From SIG223 sp964442785 (lineage in GTDB: Bacteria; Bacillota_I; Bacilli_A; RFN20; DUOF01), in NCBI GenBank assembly GCA_964442785.1, contig CAYTZW010000023.1:1-19696 (forward strand): a DNA stretch of 19,696 nucleotides, read 5' to 3'. Within the stretch, counting starts at the first letter, position 1; each line of letters begins with the position of its first letter. A program made the position numbers and the translations under genes. Below the pieces are notes generated by a model. That model saw only the letters and a list, made by a program, of their open reading frames with translations. It was not told the DNA's origin and searched no databases. This document shows, piece by piece, positions 5,709 to 13,118 of this stretch.

Positions 5709-6257
5709 ATGTTTAAAAAATTAACTATAATCGAAGATAAAAACGCAACTATTAGAAAAAAATCCGTTGATATCGAATTACCAATTACCAAAGAAGATGA
5801 AGAATTTGCTTTAGAAATGCTTGAATATGTAAAAGAAAGCCAAAAAGCAGAAATACAAGAAGAATACGACATAAGAGCAGGAGTAGGATTAAGTGCCATT
5901 CAACTAGGAGTTAACAAAAAAATCATCGCCATTTATTTTGAAGAAGAAGATAAAGTTCACGAATACCTTATTGCTAATCCCGTAGTAACTTCTTTCTCTG
6001 TAAAACCTTCATTCCTTTCCACAGGAGAAGCTTGTTTATCCGTTCCAAAAGATGTCGACGGCTATGTGTATAGACATAACAAAATAACCGTTAAATTTTA
6101 TGATATTCTAAAAAAAGAAGAAAGAAGTGAAAAATTAGATGGTTACCTATCTATTGTTTTCCAACACGAATTAGACCATTTAGATGGAATTTTATACTAT
6201 GATAGAATTGATAAGAAAAATCCTTTCAAAGAAATAAAAGGAGCAATCGAAATTTAA
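5709..6257 (+). CDS. def: Peptide deformylase (type 2)
   Basis: This 182-aa metalloenzyme removes the formyl group from the initiator methionine of new proteins at the ribosome exit. All three family motifs are present: GVGLSAIQ (58-65, the GxGxAAxQ loop with Gln65), EACLS (107-111, Cys109 as metal ligand) and QHELDHLDG (152-160, His153 and His157 ligands, Glu154 catalytic). The insertion after residue 45 and the length fit the Gram-positive type 2 class. Motif 2 is normally EGCLS; here Ala replaces Gly108, a mild change. The start follows GAGGTG. The gene is monocistronic between two intrinsic terminators. Confidence 0.95.
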   Translation: MFKKLTIIEDKNATIRKKSVDIELPITKEDEEFALEMLEYVKESQKAEIQEEYDIRAGVGLSAIQLGVNKKIIAIYFEEEDKVHEYLIANPVVTSFSVKPSFLSTGEACLSVPKDVDGYVYRHNKITVKFYDILKKEERSEKLDGYLSIVFQHELDHLDGILYYDRIDKKNPFKEIKGAIEI

Positions 6258-6280
6258 GATGTTTTATAACATCTTTTTTT
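6257..6280 (+). terminator. Terminator of def
   Basis: AGATGTT (6257-6263) and AACATCT (6268-6274) pair around TTAT, with a T-run to 6280; the stem begins inside the TAA stop. Confidence 0.9.
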
Positions 6281-6287
6281 AATATTA

Positions 6288-6316
6288 TTTACTAAAAAAG
6301 AAAAATAAATTAAATT
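6288..6316 (+). promoter_or_regulatory. SigA-type promoter of the 247-aa unknown
   Basis: TTTACT (6288-6293), a 17-bp spacer and TAAATT (6311-6316) lie just before the AGGTGG ribosome site. The match is moderate. Confidence 0.4.
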
Positions 6317-6333
6317 ATAGACAGGTGGTAAAA

Positions 6334-7077
6334 ATGAATTTTGAAGAAGTTAGAGAATTGTTAAAAAAAGAACACGAAAACAAACTTGATAAAAATGTTG
6401 TTTTAAATATTCCTTTAGAAGAAAAAAGAGATTACCAAAAATTACAAGGTGCAATTACTTCTATAAGCAAATTTAATAAAGATGTTGAAGCTTACTTAGA
6501 AGAAAATTCTTTAGTAAACTCCATTCAAGAAACACAAAAAGGTATCTACGAATTAAAAACAAAATACGGAAATACCTTTTTATTAACACCTTCTACTTAT
6601 TTTAAAGGTGCTATTCCCTTTCTACCTATAGTAGGTAATTGTTACAACAATTCATTAACAAACACCTTAGTAATGAGTTATCAAGAAAACCCTGCCGTTT
6701 CCGTCGGTATCTTCTTTGCAAGTGAAGAAAATCATATTCTCCACGCTATTTCAGAATTTGATTACCAAAAAGAAAGATATATCATTGATTATAATTACCA
6801 ATTAATAATGTCAAAAGACTTATATTGCAAGCTATATAACTTCACAATTTTAAACACTATAAAAAAAGAAAAACTTCACGAACTATTTAATTTAAGAGCA
6901 GAATGCAAAGAACATACTCAAAATAGAGAAGATAGTAAAAACTTTCATAGTGTCATTTATTTAGAACTAGCACCAGAAGAATATCAACAATACCTTCAAG
7001 ATGTTATTGAAGACAAAAGATTAGATGATTATAAATTTGTAACTTATTTTAATCTTTTTCCCCGTAAAACTAAATAA
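6334..7077 (+). CDS. Unknown protein with possible Cys-His-Asp (papain/transglutaminase-like) triad
   Basis: This is a 247-aa soluble protein that I cannot assign to a named family. ATG 6334 is chosen over GTG 6325 because the GTG lies inside the Shine-Dalgarno AGGTGG. There is no signal peptide or membrane segment, so it is probably cytoplasmic. After a helical, Glu/Lys-rich N-terminal 75 residues, three blocks appear in the order used by papain-fold and transglutaminase-like proteins: GNCYNNSL (Cys103 at a helix start), HILHAISEFD (His137 on a strand) and RYIIDYNYQL (Asp152 on the next strand). The spacings are compatible with that fold but are not proof. It is a single-gene unit. Alternative: a structural protein in which these residues are incidental. 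Confidence 0.6.
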   Translation: MNFEEVRELLKKEHENKLDKNVVLNIPLEEKRDYQKLQGAITSISKFNKDVEAYLEENSLVNSIQETQKGIYELKTKYGNTFLLTPSTYFKGAIPFLPIVGNCYNNSLTNTLVMSYQENPAVSVGIFFASEENHILHAISEFDYQKERYIIDYNYQLIMSKDLYCKLYNFTILNTIKKEKLHELFNLRAECKEHTQNREDSKNFHSVIYLELAPEEYQQYLQDVIEDKRLDDYKFVTYFNLFPRKTK

Positions 7078-7207
7078 TTAGATAATTATTAAATCTTTCT
7101 AAAACAACATAATTACACAAAATTCCATAAGAAATCAATCGCTTTTTACACATTTTTCCATAAATTTATATTTATTAAACTCAAAACATCATTGAATTTT
7201 ATAAAAC
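7078..7207. other. AT-rich convergent intergenic region
   Basis: This sits between two convergent genes. A weak AGAT/ATCT hairpin follows the plus-strand stop but lacks a good T-run. I see no gene, RNA or repeat here. Confidence 0.6.
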
Positions 7208-7235
7208 AAAAAGATGTACCTTAGTGATACATCTT
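7208..7235 (-). terminator. Terminator of the YcxB-like gene
   Basis: AAGATGTA (7211-7218) and TACATCTT (7228-7235) pair around a 9-nt loop. On the minus strand a T-run follows (CTTTTT), and the stop codon lies in the stem. It may also stop plus-strand transcripts weakly. Confidence 0.8.
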
Positions 7236-7809
7236 ATTTATTCTTATTTTCCATTCTTCTTCTTTGACGATTTTTATTACTCTTTTTTTCTTCTCTAGTT
7301 ATAATTTCAAAATTCTTTTCTTTTCTTAAAAACTTTTTAAAATCAGCAACTGTTCCTGTTTCAATACCACTTTTTTTAACTACATAAGCAACAAACTTAT
7401 TTATAAATATGTATATGTAATTGTCATTTTCTTCAATTTTTAACACTTGGGCATATTCTTGAACTCCTTTAGACTCGCTGCCGTCAACATATTTTGTAAT
7501 AACTTCAAAGTTATCTTTATTGAAAACAGAAATTACACTTTCAACTTTTTCAATTTCAACAGTAGCTTTTCCTTTAGTAAGAGTACGAGAAAGAACGTAT
7601 GCACAAATGAGTATAATAATAGAAGTAGCACACATTGATATAGAAAATCCGACACTTTCATTTAAGCAAATAAGCAATAGACTTAAAACAAACATTAAAG
7701 AACCACCTACAGCCGTAATAATGACATTATTTTTATAGTTTTTTTCAAAATTATATTTGCTAAAAGCAGCAGCATCTTCCTTAAAGTTATTAGTTTTAAA
7801 TGTAAACAT
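7234..7809 (-). CDS. YcxB-like membrane protein
   Basis: This 191-aa protein has the YcxB-like layout: a short N-terminal strand region, two transmembrane helices close together (about 28-48 and 53-75), and a cytoplasmic beta-rich domain with the sequence pattern EYAQVLKIEENDNYIYIFINKFVAYVVKKSGIETG..FKKFL (about 117-162). A basic, Arg/Lys/Asn-rich tail ends the protein. The function of the family is unknown; the C-terminal domain resembles a PH-like fold in other members, which I cannot confirm here. ATG 7809 follows AAGGTG. The gene stands alone, back to back with rnj, whose promoter is on the other strand. Confidence 0.75.
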   Translation of the reverse strand: MFTFKTNNFKEDAAAFSKYNFEKNYKNNVIITAVGGSLMFVLSLLLICLNESVGFSISMCATSIIILICAYVLSRTLTKGKATVEIEKVESVISVFNKDNFEVITKYVDGSESKGVQEYAQVLKIEENDNYIYIFINKFVAYVVKKSGIETGTVADFKKFLRKEKNFEIITREEKKSNKNRQRRRMENKNK

Positions 7810-7827
7810 ATTATCACCTTCACATTA

Positions 7828-7855
7828 ATGATACCAAAATAAAGATTTATTTCAA
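7828..7855 (-). promoter_or_regulatory. SigA-type promoter of the YcxB-like gene
   Basis: On the minus strand TTGAAA (7855..7850), 16 bp, TATCAT (7833..7828), about 19 bp before the ATG. Confidence 0.5.
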
Positions 7856-7885
7856 CTAAAAATTGTTAATTAAAGCGGTTATTTG

Positions 7886-7913
7886 TTTACTTTATAAAAT
7901 TATATGGTATAAT
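7886..7913 (+). promoter_or_regulatory. SigA-type promoter of rnj
   Basis: TTTACT (7886-7891), 16 bp, then a perfect TATAAT (7908-7913) preceded by TGG (extended -10). It gives a leader of about 65 nt with no structured element I can recognise. Confidence 0.7.
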
Positions 7914-7985
7914 TGTTCCTAGAATTAAATCACGAGTTTTATATATTTGCGATAATAAACTAATTATTATTTTGGAGGACTTTTT

Positions 7986-9725
7986 ATGCAAAAAAACGAA
8001 ACATATTTTTTCGCTTTAGGTGGCTTAGAAGAAGTAGGAAAGAACACCTATTGTGTTGAACACGAAGACAATATTTTATTAATTGATGCAGGAGTAATGT
8101 TTCCTGAAGATGATTCCCCAGGGGTAGATTATATTGTTCCAGATTATTCTTATTTAGTAGAAAATCAACATAAAATAAAAGGGTTATTAATAACTCACGG
8201 ACACGAAGACCATATAGGAGGATTACCTTTTTTACTACAAAATGTTGAAATTCCTGTTATCTATGCTCCTAGACTAGCTGCAGCTTTTATAAGACATAAA
8301 CTTGCAGAATTTAAAATAAAAGCAAAAGTTGATATTCAAGAAATTGACCACGAATCTATTCTTGAAATAGGTTGTTTTAAAGTTAGTTGTTTTAACGTAA
8401 CTCACTCCATACCTGATGCATTAGGTTTTGCTATTGATACTCCTAATGGTCGTATTGTAACCACAGGAGATTTCAAAATGGATTTAACCCCTATTGGAAA
8501 AGATATCGATTATGAAAAAATCACCAAACTATCAAGTGAAGGAATTTCATTATTAGTAGCCGATTCTACCAATGCCGAAGTAGAAGGATATTCATTAAGT
8601 GAAAGAGCAGTAGTTAATTCTATTCACGATGTATTTAGAAATGCTAAAGGAAGACTTATTGTGGCAACTTTTGCTTCAAACGTACATCGTATTCAACAAA
8701 TAATCGAAGCCAGTGTTTTATTTAGAAGAAAAATAATGCTATTTGGTAGGTCAATGGACAAAACAGTCAATATAGGTAGAGAAATAGGATACATTAAATG
8801 TCCTGATAATTACATAATTACCCCAGAAGAAGCGAAAACACTAAGACCTGATGAAATATTAATCTTCTGTACAGGAACTCAAGGAGAACCAATGGCAGCA
8901 TTAAGCAGAATTGCCTTTGGACAACATCGCCAAATAAAACTAATGCCAGGAGATACCGTTGTTTTCTCATCAAGTCCAATTCCTGGAAATACCGCCAGTG
9001 TTAATAAAGTTATCAATCAAATAACTCGAAGTGGTGTTAATGTTCTTACCAATTCCGTTTTATCTAACATTCACGCTTCAGGACACGCTTACAAAGATGA
9101 ACTAAAAATAATGTTAAAACTAATGAAACCAAAATACTTTGCTCCTATCCACGGCGAATATCGTATGCTAAAACTACATACTTTAATAGCTAAAGAAATA
9201 GGAATGGACGATAACCATTTATTTGTTTTATCAAATGGTAAAGTTTTAGCTTTAAAAGACGGAGAAGTTTATGAATCTAAAAAATCAGTTCACACTGATG
9301 ATATTTATGTTGACGGTAACGACATTACAGGATTATCTACCGCGGTTATCAAAGATAGAAAAATATTATCCAGTGAAGGTTTAGTGGCCGTTTTAGTTAG
9401 CATTGACACTAAAACCAATCGACTTTTAAGTAAACCTGCAATACTTTCAAGAGGTTTCATTTACATTAAAGAAAGAACGGATTTAATAATTGAAGCCGAA
9501 AAGACTGTCAATGCAGCTTTAGAAGATTTACTATCAAAAGAAAGAGTTAGTTTCTCTGCCATAAAAAATACCATTCGTACTTCAATGACTAGTTTCTTAT
9601 ATGCTAAAACAAGAAGAAATCCAATGATAATTCCTGTTATTATGAGCAAAAGAAACGAAAACGAAGATTCTTATAGATTTGTTCAAAAAGAAACAACCAC
9701 AAAAACTAAAAAAACAAAAAAATAG
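7986..9725 (+). CDS. rnjA: Ribonuclease J
   Basis: This 579-aa metallo-beta-lactamase/beta-CASP nuclease has 5'-3' exo- and endoribonuclease activity in mRNA turnover and rRNA maturation. The zinc motif THGHEDHIGG (70-79; His71, His73, Asp75, His76), His140 (NVTHS) and Asp162 (TGDFKMD) form the active site. The beta-CASP part shows FASNVHRIQQI, FCTGTQGEP, SSSPIPGN, the HASGHA loop and APIHGEYRML (5'-phosphate and catalytic regions), followed by the C-terminal domain. It is about 20 residues longer than Bacillus RnjA because of a Lys/Thr tail. ATG 7986 has GGAGG 7 nt upstream. Choice of J1 (rnjA) over J2 is by overall resemblance only. It shares a bidirectional terminator with the convergent aminopeptidase. 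Confidence 0.95.
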   Translation: MQKNETYFFALGGLEEVGKNTYCVEHEDNILLIDAGVMFPEDDSPGVDYIVPDYSYLVENQHKIKGLLITHGHEDHIGGLPFLLQNVEIPVIYAPRLAAAFIRHKLAEFKIKAKVDIQEIDHESILEIGCFKVSCFNVTHSIPDALGFAIDTPNGRIVTTGDFKMDLTPIGKDIDYEKITKLSSEGISLLVADSTNAEVEGYSLSERAVVNSIHDVFRNAKGRLIVATFASNVHRIQQIIEASVLFRRKIMLFGRSMDKTVNIGREIGYIKCPDNYIITPEEAKTLRPDEILIFCTGTQGEPMAALSRIAFGQHRQIKLMPGDTVVFSSSPIPGNTASVNKVINQITRSGVNVLTNSVLSNIHASGHAYKDELKIMLKLMKPKYFAPIHGEYRMLKLHTLIAKEIGMDDNHLFVLSNGKVLALKDGEVYESKKSVHTDDIYVDGNDITGLSTAVIKDRKILSSEGLVAVLVSIDTKTNRLLSKPAILSRGFIYIKERTDLIIEAEKTVNAALEDLLSKERVSFSAIKNTIRTSMTSFLYAKTRRNPMIIPVIMSKRNENEDSYRFVQKETTTKTKKTKK

Positions 9726-9750
9726 TTGGTGCAAAATCAACTATTTTTTC
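9715..9750. terminator. Bidirectional terminator between rnj and the aminopeptidase gene
   Basis: ATAGTTG (9722-9728) and CAACTAT (9738-9744) pair around a 9-nt loop, with A-runs before and T-runs after, so it works on both strands. Each arm contains one gene's TAG stop codon, a very compact arrangement. Confidence 0.88.
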
Positions 9751-10853
9751 AATAAATTTTCAGGATTTAAACATTTTAATTCTTCTAAAACAAAAATACC
9801 ATTATCACGAATTAGGACATCATCAAAATAAATTTGTCCGCCACCAAATTCTTCAAGTTGACAACAAACTAAATCCCAATGTATTTGAGAATCATTGCCA
9901 TTATTACTTCTTTTATAACATTTCCCAGGAGTAAGATGAAAAGAACCTTTCATTTTTTCATCAAATAAAATATTTCCAATTTCTTTATCAATAAGAGGAT
10001 TAAAACCTAACGAAAATTCTCCTATAAATCGAGCCCCTTCATCAATATCTAATATCTTATTTAAAGCTTTATTATAAGAAGAAGCGCTTGCTTTAACAAT
10101 TTTTCCATTTTCAAATTCAAAACAAATATTTTCAAAAGTTTTTCCTTGATATTTGCTTTTAACATTATATGTTATTTTTCCATTTATGCTATTTTTAACA
10201 GGTCCTACATAAACTTCACCATCAGGAATATTTCTTTCTCCCTTACAAATAACTGCTTGGCACCCTTTTATAGACAAAGTAAGGTCGGTATTAAAACCAA
10301 CAATTCTTACCTTATCCGTTCTTTCCATTAAATCTTTTAAAACTTGAGCCTTTTTTCCCATATTAACATAGTCTAAAGTACAAACATCTAATACAAAATT
10401 ATAATAATCCTCGTAACTCATATTAGCTTTCTTAGCAGCAGTTTCCGTAGGCCATTCTAATAAAGCCCATTTTTTATTATCAATAATATCATCATTAAGC
10501 TTTTTATTAATCTTTCCCATTAAAGATAGAGTTTTTAAATCTATTGAAGTACCTTCATTTTCTTCTTCTCTTATGGTAATTAACCCTTTCATATATGAAA
10601 ACTTTAAAGTTTCTATCTCATTATTTATTTCTAAATACCTTTTATTAACACCTTGCATTTGAGTATGAGAAATATCTTGGTCTGTAATCGTAACAAAAGC
10701 ATTAGCTTCTATTTCATTAGCATAATTGACAATTTCCATTATCAAAGGTTTAGCACTGTATGGAGCTTTAATGACAAAATTATCTCCTTTTTCAATTTGT
10801 AAAGAATTATCAAGTAAAATATGTGCTAAAATTGTTAAACGATTATCATTCAT
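9741..10853 (-). CDS. M29-family aminopeptidase
   Basis: This 370-aa metallo-aminopeptidase of the AmpS/PepS (M29, thermophilic aminopeptidase) family releases N-terminal amino acids from peptides in the cytoplasm. The two-metal site residues are all visible in order: Glu213 (DGEVYVGP), Glu279 (GEFSLGFNP), His306 (GSFHLTPG), Tyr313, and His325/Asp327 (IHWDLV). The N-terminal half is the usual substrate-tunnel domain and includes ALLEWPTETAAKKA (130-143), comparable with the xxxPxxxWAxxV region of the family. Length is slightly short (usual about 370-410). ATG 10853 follows GAAGGGTG. A TATAAT lies at 10900..10895, but I see no convincing -35. The gene is monocistronic and convergent with rnj. 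Confidence 0.92.
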   Translation of the reverse strand: MNDNRLTILAHILLDNSLQIEKGDNFVIKAPYSAKPLIMEIVNYANEIEANAFVTITDQDISHTQMQGVNKRYLEINNEIETLKFSYMKGLITIREEENEGTSIDLKTLSLMGKINKKLNDDIIDNKKWALLEWPTETAAKKANMSYEDYYNFVLDVCTLDYVNMGKKAQVLKDLMERTDKVRIVGFNTDLTLSIKGCQAVICKGERNIPDGEVYVGPVKNSINGKITYNVKSKYQGKTFENICFEFENGKIVKASASSYNKALNKILDIDEGARFIGEFSLGFNPLIDKEIGNILFDEKMKGSFHLTPGKCYKRSNNGNDSQIHWDLVCCQLEEFGGGQIYFDDVLIRDNGIFVLEELKCLNPENLLKK

Positions 10854-10950
10854 TTTTATTCACCCTTCTATATTTTATAACAAAAACAAAGCAAATTATA
10901 GAAAAAATAACTTTTGAAAACTTTTTTCTTTTAGAATAACATTTACATTC

Positions 10951-10977
10951 ACCTATTTTTTCTTTCAACATATTATA
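10951..10977 (+). promoter_or_regulatory. SigK-like promoter of the Tyr/Pro-rich 106-aa gene
   Basis: AC (10951-10952), exactly 16 bp, CATATTATA (10969-10977): a perfect AC-N16-CATAnnnTA. The -10 ends 22 bp before the ATG, exactly as for the cotD-like gene. Confidence 0.65.
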
Positions 10978-10998
10978 AAATTGAAAGGAAGAAAAAAA

Positions 10999-11319
10999 AT
11001 GAGAAAAAGAATTTATTACAATCAACCTTATATTATTCCCCAAGTATATTATTACCAACAACCAAGTACAATGACTACAGCACCTTTAATAAGTAAAGAA
11101 GGACAAATAGTAGAAAATCCTAATGACCAAAGATTTGGAGGTATCTTGTTACCTGCACTTGGAGGCTTTTTAGTAGGTACTATCGTTCCTCGACCTTGGG
11201 GAAATAATATGTCATCTCCAATGTATGGATATCCAGTGCAACCACCAACAGTTTACACCCCTTATCCTAATATAACTACCTATCCAAGTACCATTCCTTA
11301 TACTACTCCACAACAATAA
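10999..11319 (+). CDS. Tyr/Pro-rich small protein, probable spore coat component
   Basis: This 106-aa protein matches no family I recognise. The N-terminus is very Tyr/Gln-rich (RIYYNQPYIIPQVYYYQQP), the middle holds a Gly-rich hydrophobic patch (GGILLPALGGFLVGTIVPRP, about 47-66) too short and broken to be a clear membrane helix, and the C-terminal 35 residues are Tyr/Pro/Thr low-complexity. It has no cysteine and no signal peptide. ATG 10999 follows AAAGGAAG. Low-complexity Tyr/Pro content is typical of spore coat and crust proteins, and the perfect SigK-like promoter upstream points to expression in the mother cell late in sporulation. The coat role is therefore inference from promoter plus composition. 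It stands alone and divergent from the aminopeptidase gene. Confidence 0.7.
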   Translation: MRKRIYYNQPYIIPQVYYYQQPSTMTTAPLISKEGQIVENPNDQRFGGILLPALGGFLVGTIVPRPWGNNMSSPMYGYPVQPPTVYTPYPNITTYPSTIPYTTPQQ

Positions 11320-11330
11320 CGCTAAACATC

Positions 11331-11359
11331 TTGCAAAAATAGAACTTTTTTGCTAAAAT
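11331..11359 (+). promoter_or_regulatory. SigA-type promoter of the 183-aa unknown
   Basis: TTGCAA (11331-11336), 17 bp, TAAAAT (11354-11359) with an extended TGC just before it. It sits 32 bp before the ATG. Confidence 0.65.
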
Positions 11360-11391
11360 ATGGCTAAATAAATGACATGGAGGATATTCAA

Positions 11392-11943
11392 ATGAACGAG
11401 TATGAGAAGATTGCCTTAAAGTCAAAAATCGAACAGTTTAACATTTTTAGTTGTGACAAAAATCAAAAAAAGGAATTTTTGAATGATGCTTGTATTGCTA
11501 TTGGATACGAAATGAAAAATTGTAATCCGATACAATTAAGTTTTTCACCTTTAAGTTTGAATTTCAACACAATTGATACTCTTGTTTTACCTGATTCTTT
11601 TTTGACTGAATATGATTTAATTAGTTCTGTCATTTATCTATCTAATATTTACTATTTAAAAAGGATTGCTAATGCCTATCAATCAAACGATAGCACGAGC
11701 AATCTTTTTTCTTTAGTTGAGAAAAAGATAGATAAAAATGGAACTTACAAATCAAATTTAAGAAATTTAAAGTATATTGCTTTATCTGCTGCTTACAATT
11801 TTAGTGCTAAAAAAATTCTATCCGAATTTTATGTATCTAAATATATGAACAGCGATTTTGCAAAAAAACTTGAAAATGACCCTTATATAAACAACTATGC
11901 AACTATAGCATTACAAGCATACCAAGATTACCATAAACAATAG
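11392..11943 (+). CDS. Hypothetical protein, 183 aa
   Basis: I do not recognise this protein. ATG 11392 (MNEYEKIALKSKIEQF) is preferred over ATG 11377 because GGAGGA sits between them, 8 nt before the second. It has no signal peptide or membrane helix and looks mostly alpha-helical with mixed charge. The central region has a Ser/Leu/Phe-rich stretch (IQLSFSPLSLNFNTIDTLVLPDSFL, in the 50-75 range) and the C-terminus is Tyr-rich and helical (YINNYATIALQAYQDYHKQ). It is transcribed from its own SigA-like promoter, which argues for vegetative expression, unlike its upstream neighbour. No terminator is evident before the potassium operon 80 bp downstream. Confidence 0.7.
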   Translation: MNEYEKIALKSKIEQFNIFSCDKNQKKEFLNDACIAIGYEMKNCNPIQLSFSPLSLNFNTIDTLVLPDSFLTEYDLISSVIYLSNIYYLKRIANAYQSNDSTSNLFSLVEKKIDKNGTYKSNLRNLKYIALSAAYNFSAKKILSEFYVSKYMNSDFAKKLENDPYINNYATIALQAYQDYHKQ

Positions 11944-11968
11944 AATATTGTTTTAGTACCAATTTTTG

Positions 11969-11997
11969 TTGACTTAGTCCTTTGAAGTATTTAATAT
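11969..11997 (+). promoter_or_regulatory. SigA-type promoter of the potassium-uptake operon
   Basis: TTGACT (11969-11974), 17 bp, TAATAT (11992-11997). A second -10 (TGGTATAGT, ending 12006) lies 9 bp on. The leader is about 20 nt, too short for a riboswitch. Confidence 0.6.
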
Positions 11998-12022
11998 TTG
12001 GTATAGTAAAGGGGTAAGAAAA

Positions 12023-12451
12023 ATGAAAAATAAACAAGACTCAATTATTATTGTAGGCTGTGGTAACTTTGGAAAAAGATTAGCCTTATCATTATCAAAT
12101 CAAGGCTTTTCGGTAATCGTTATAGATAAAAACAAAAATGCATCATTTCAACTAGACCAAGACTTTAGTGGTTTTTGGGTTGTTGGAGATGCTACTGATA
12201 TTGAAATATTGAAGACAGCAGGAATAAAAAGTGCTTCAACAATAATTTGTGCTAGCGACAATGACAGTGTTAACTATACTGTCGCTACTTTGGCGTATAA
12301 CATATTCAAAACAGAAAATATTTATTTACGACTTGCTAATCCTTCTTCTAAAAAACTAGTAGAAAACACCAATATTAAAGTAATTTGTCCAACCGAACTT
12401 TGTCTTCAAGAATTTGAAAGACTAAGCAATATGAAAGTGGAGGAAAACTAA
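12023..12451 (+). CDS. TrkA-type K+ uptake regulatory subunit, RCK_N domain only
   Basis: This 142-aa RCK_N (Rossmann) domain is the cytoplasmic gating-ring part of a Trk/Ktr potassium system. It has the nucleotide motif VGCGNFGKRL (11-20, GxGxxG intact) and the acidic residue at the end of strand 2 (VIDKN, Asp35), then GDATD (about 55-59), as in NAD(H)/ATP-binding TrkA subunits. The C-terminal RCK_C domain is missing and the protein ends after one Rossmann fold. The next gene, 1 nt downstream, supplies a second RCK_N plus RCK_C, so together they equal a split TrkA. Thermotoga maritima TM1088A/B has the same two-subunit layout. The start follows AAAGGGG. First gene of the operon. Confidence 0.9.
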   Translation: MKNKQDSIIIVGCGNFGKRLALSLSNQGFSVIVIDKNKNASFQLDQDFSGFWVVGDATDIEILKTAGIKSASTIICASDNDSVNYTVATLAYNIFKTENIYLRLANPSSKKLVENTNIKVICPTELCLQEFERLSNMKVEEN

Positions 12452-12452
12452 G

Positions 12453-13118
12453 ATGAGAATAGTAATTGTTGGTGGCGAAGAAAAAGCCGATTTCTTAATA
12501 GATTCTTTACTAAAACAAAAGCATAAATTAACCATTATTAATAAAGATGCTTCTATTTGCAAATTGTTTTCCCAAAAATATCAATTAGACATTTTCAAAG
12601 GAGATGCTACAACATACGAAGTTTTAGAAAACGCTAATATTTTAAATGCTAATATTCTAGTAGCTTTAACTCCAACTGATGCTGAAAACTTTACCATTTG
12701 TAAAATGGCAAAAGAGTTATTCGGAGTTGAAAAAACCGTTGCTTCCGTAAAAAATCCTAAAAACGTTGAAATATATGAAAGTTTAGGTGTTAATAAAGTA
12801 ATCAGTGCTACCTATGAAGTTTCTAACTTATTAGCAAAAGCAACTTTAATAGATAATCTAAAAAGTTCTTTAGATATCGCAGAAGGAAAAGTATCCATAT
12901 CCGAATTTCTAATAACAAATAAATCATTAATATGTAATAAAGCCCTAGCTGATATTGATGATGACCAATTAGTAGTCTGTGCTATCATTAGAAATGATGA
13001 AGTCGTAATTCCAAAAGGACGTACAATCATTTTAGAAGGAGATACCTTAATCGTTTTATGCCCACCTAAATCATTAGTAAAAGTAAGTTCTATAATTGTA
13101 GGTGAAAGCAATGAATGA
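12453..13118 (+). CDS. TrkA-type K+ uptake regulatory subunit, RCK_N + RCK_C
   Basis: This 221-aa protein has an RCK_N domain (1 to about 135) and an RCK_C domain (about 140-215; ISEFLITNKSLICNKALADI, then IPKGRTIILEGDTLIVL). The nucleotide loop is degenerate: VGGEEKAD replaces GxGxxG, while IINKDASIC marks strand 2 without the usual acid. That matches TM1088B-like subunits, which pair with a canonical RCK_N partner. RCK_C domains of KtrA/TrkA often bind c-di-AMP, which is possible here but not shown. The start follows GGAGG inside the upstream gene's end; the stop overlaps the trkH start by 8 nt (ATGAATGA), so all three products are translationally linked. Confidence 0.9.
   Translation: MRIVIVGGEEKADFLIDSLLKQKHKLTIINKDASICKLFSQKYQLDIFKGDATTYEVLENANILNANILVALTPTDAENFTICKMAKELFGVEKTVASVKNPKNVEIYESLGVNKVISATYEVSNLLAKATLIDNLKSSLDIAEGKVSISEFLITNKSLICNKALADIDDDQLVVCAIIRNDEVVIPKGRTIILEGDTLIVLCPPKSLVKVSSIIVGESNE

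Noticed and set aside
10846..11061. 71-aa minus-strand open frame between the aminopeptidase and the Tyr/Pro-rich gene
   Set aside because: No ribosome site, it overlaps both neighbours and lies across the SigK-like promoter; composition looks like an AT-rich chance frame.
11333..11353. GCAAAAA/TTTTTGC hairpin after the 106-aa gene, possible terminator
   Set aside because: It is not followed by a T-run and is better explained as the -35/spacer/extended -10 of the next gene's promoter.
11957..12003. Inverted repeat TACCAA...TTGGTA around the potassium operon promoter
   Set aside because: Arms of six bases 35 bp apart are expected by chance in sequence this AT-rich.
11998..12022. c-di-AMP (ydaO-type) riboswitch before the potassium operon
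   Set aside because: Such riboswitches often precede ktr genes, but the leader here is only about 20 nt and shows none of the conserved structure.
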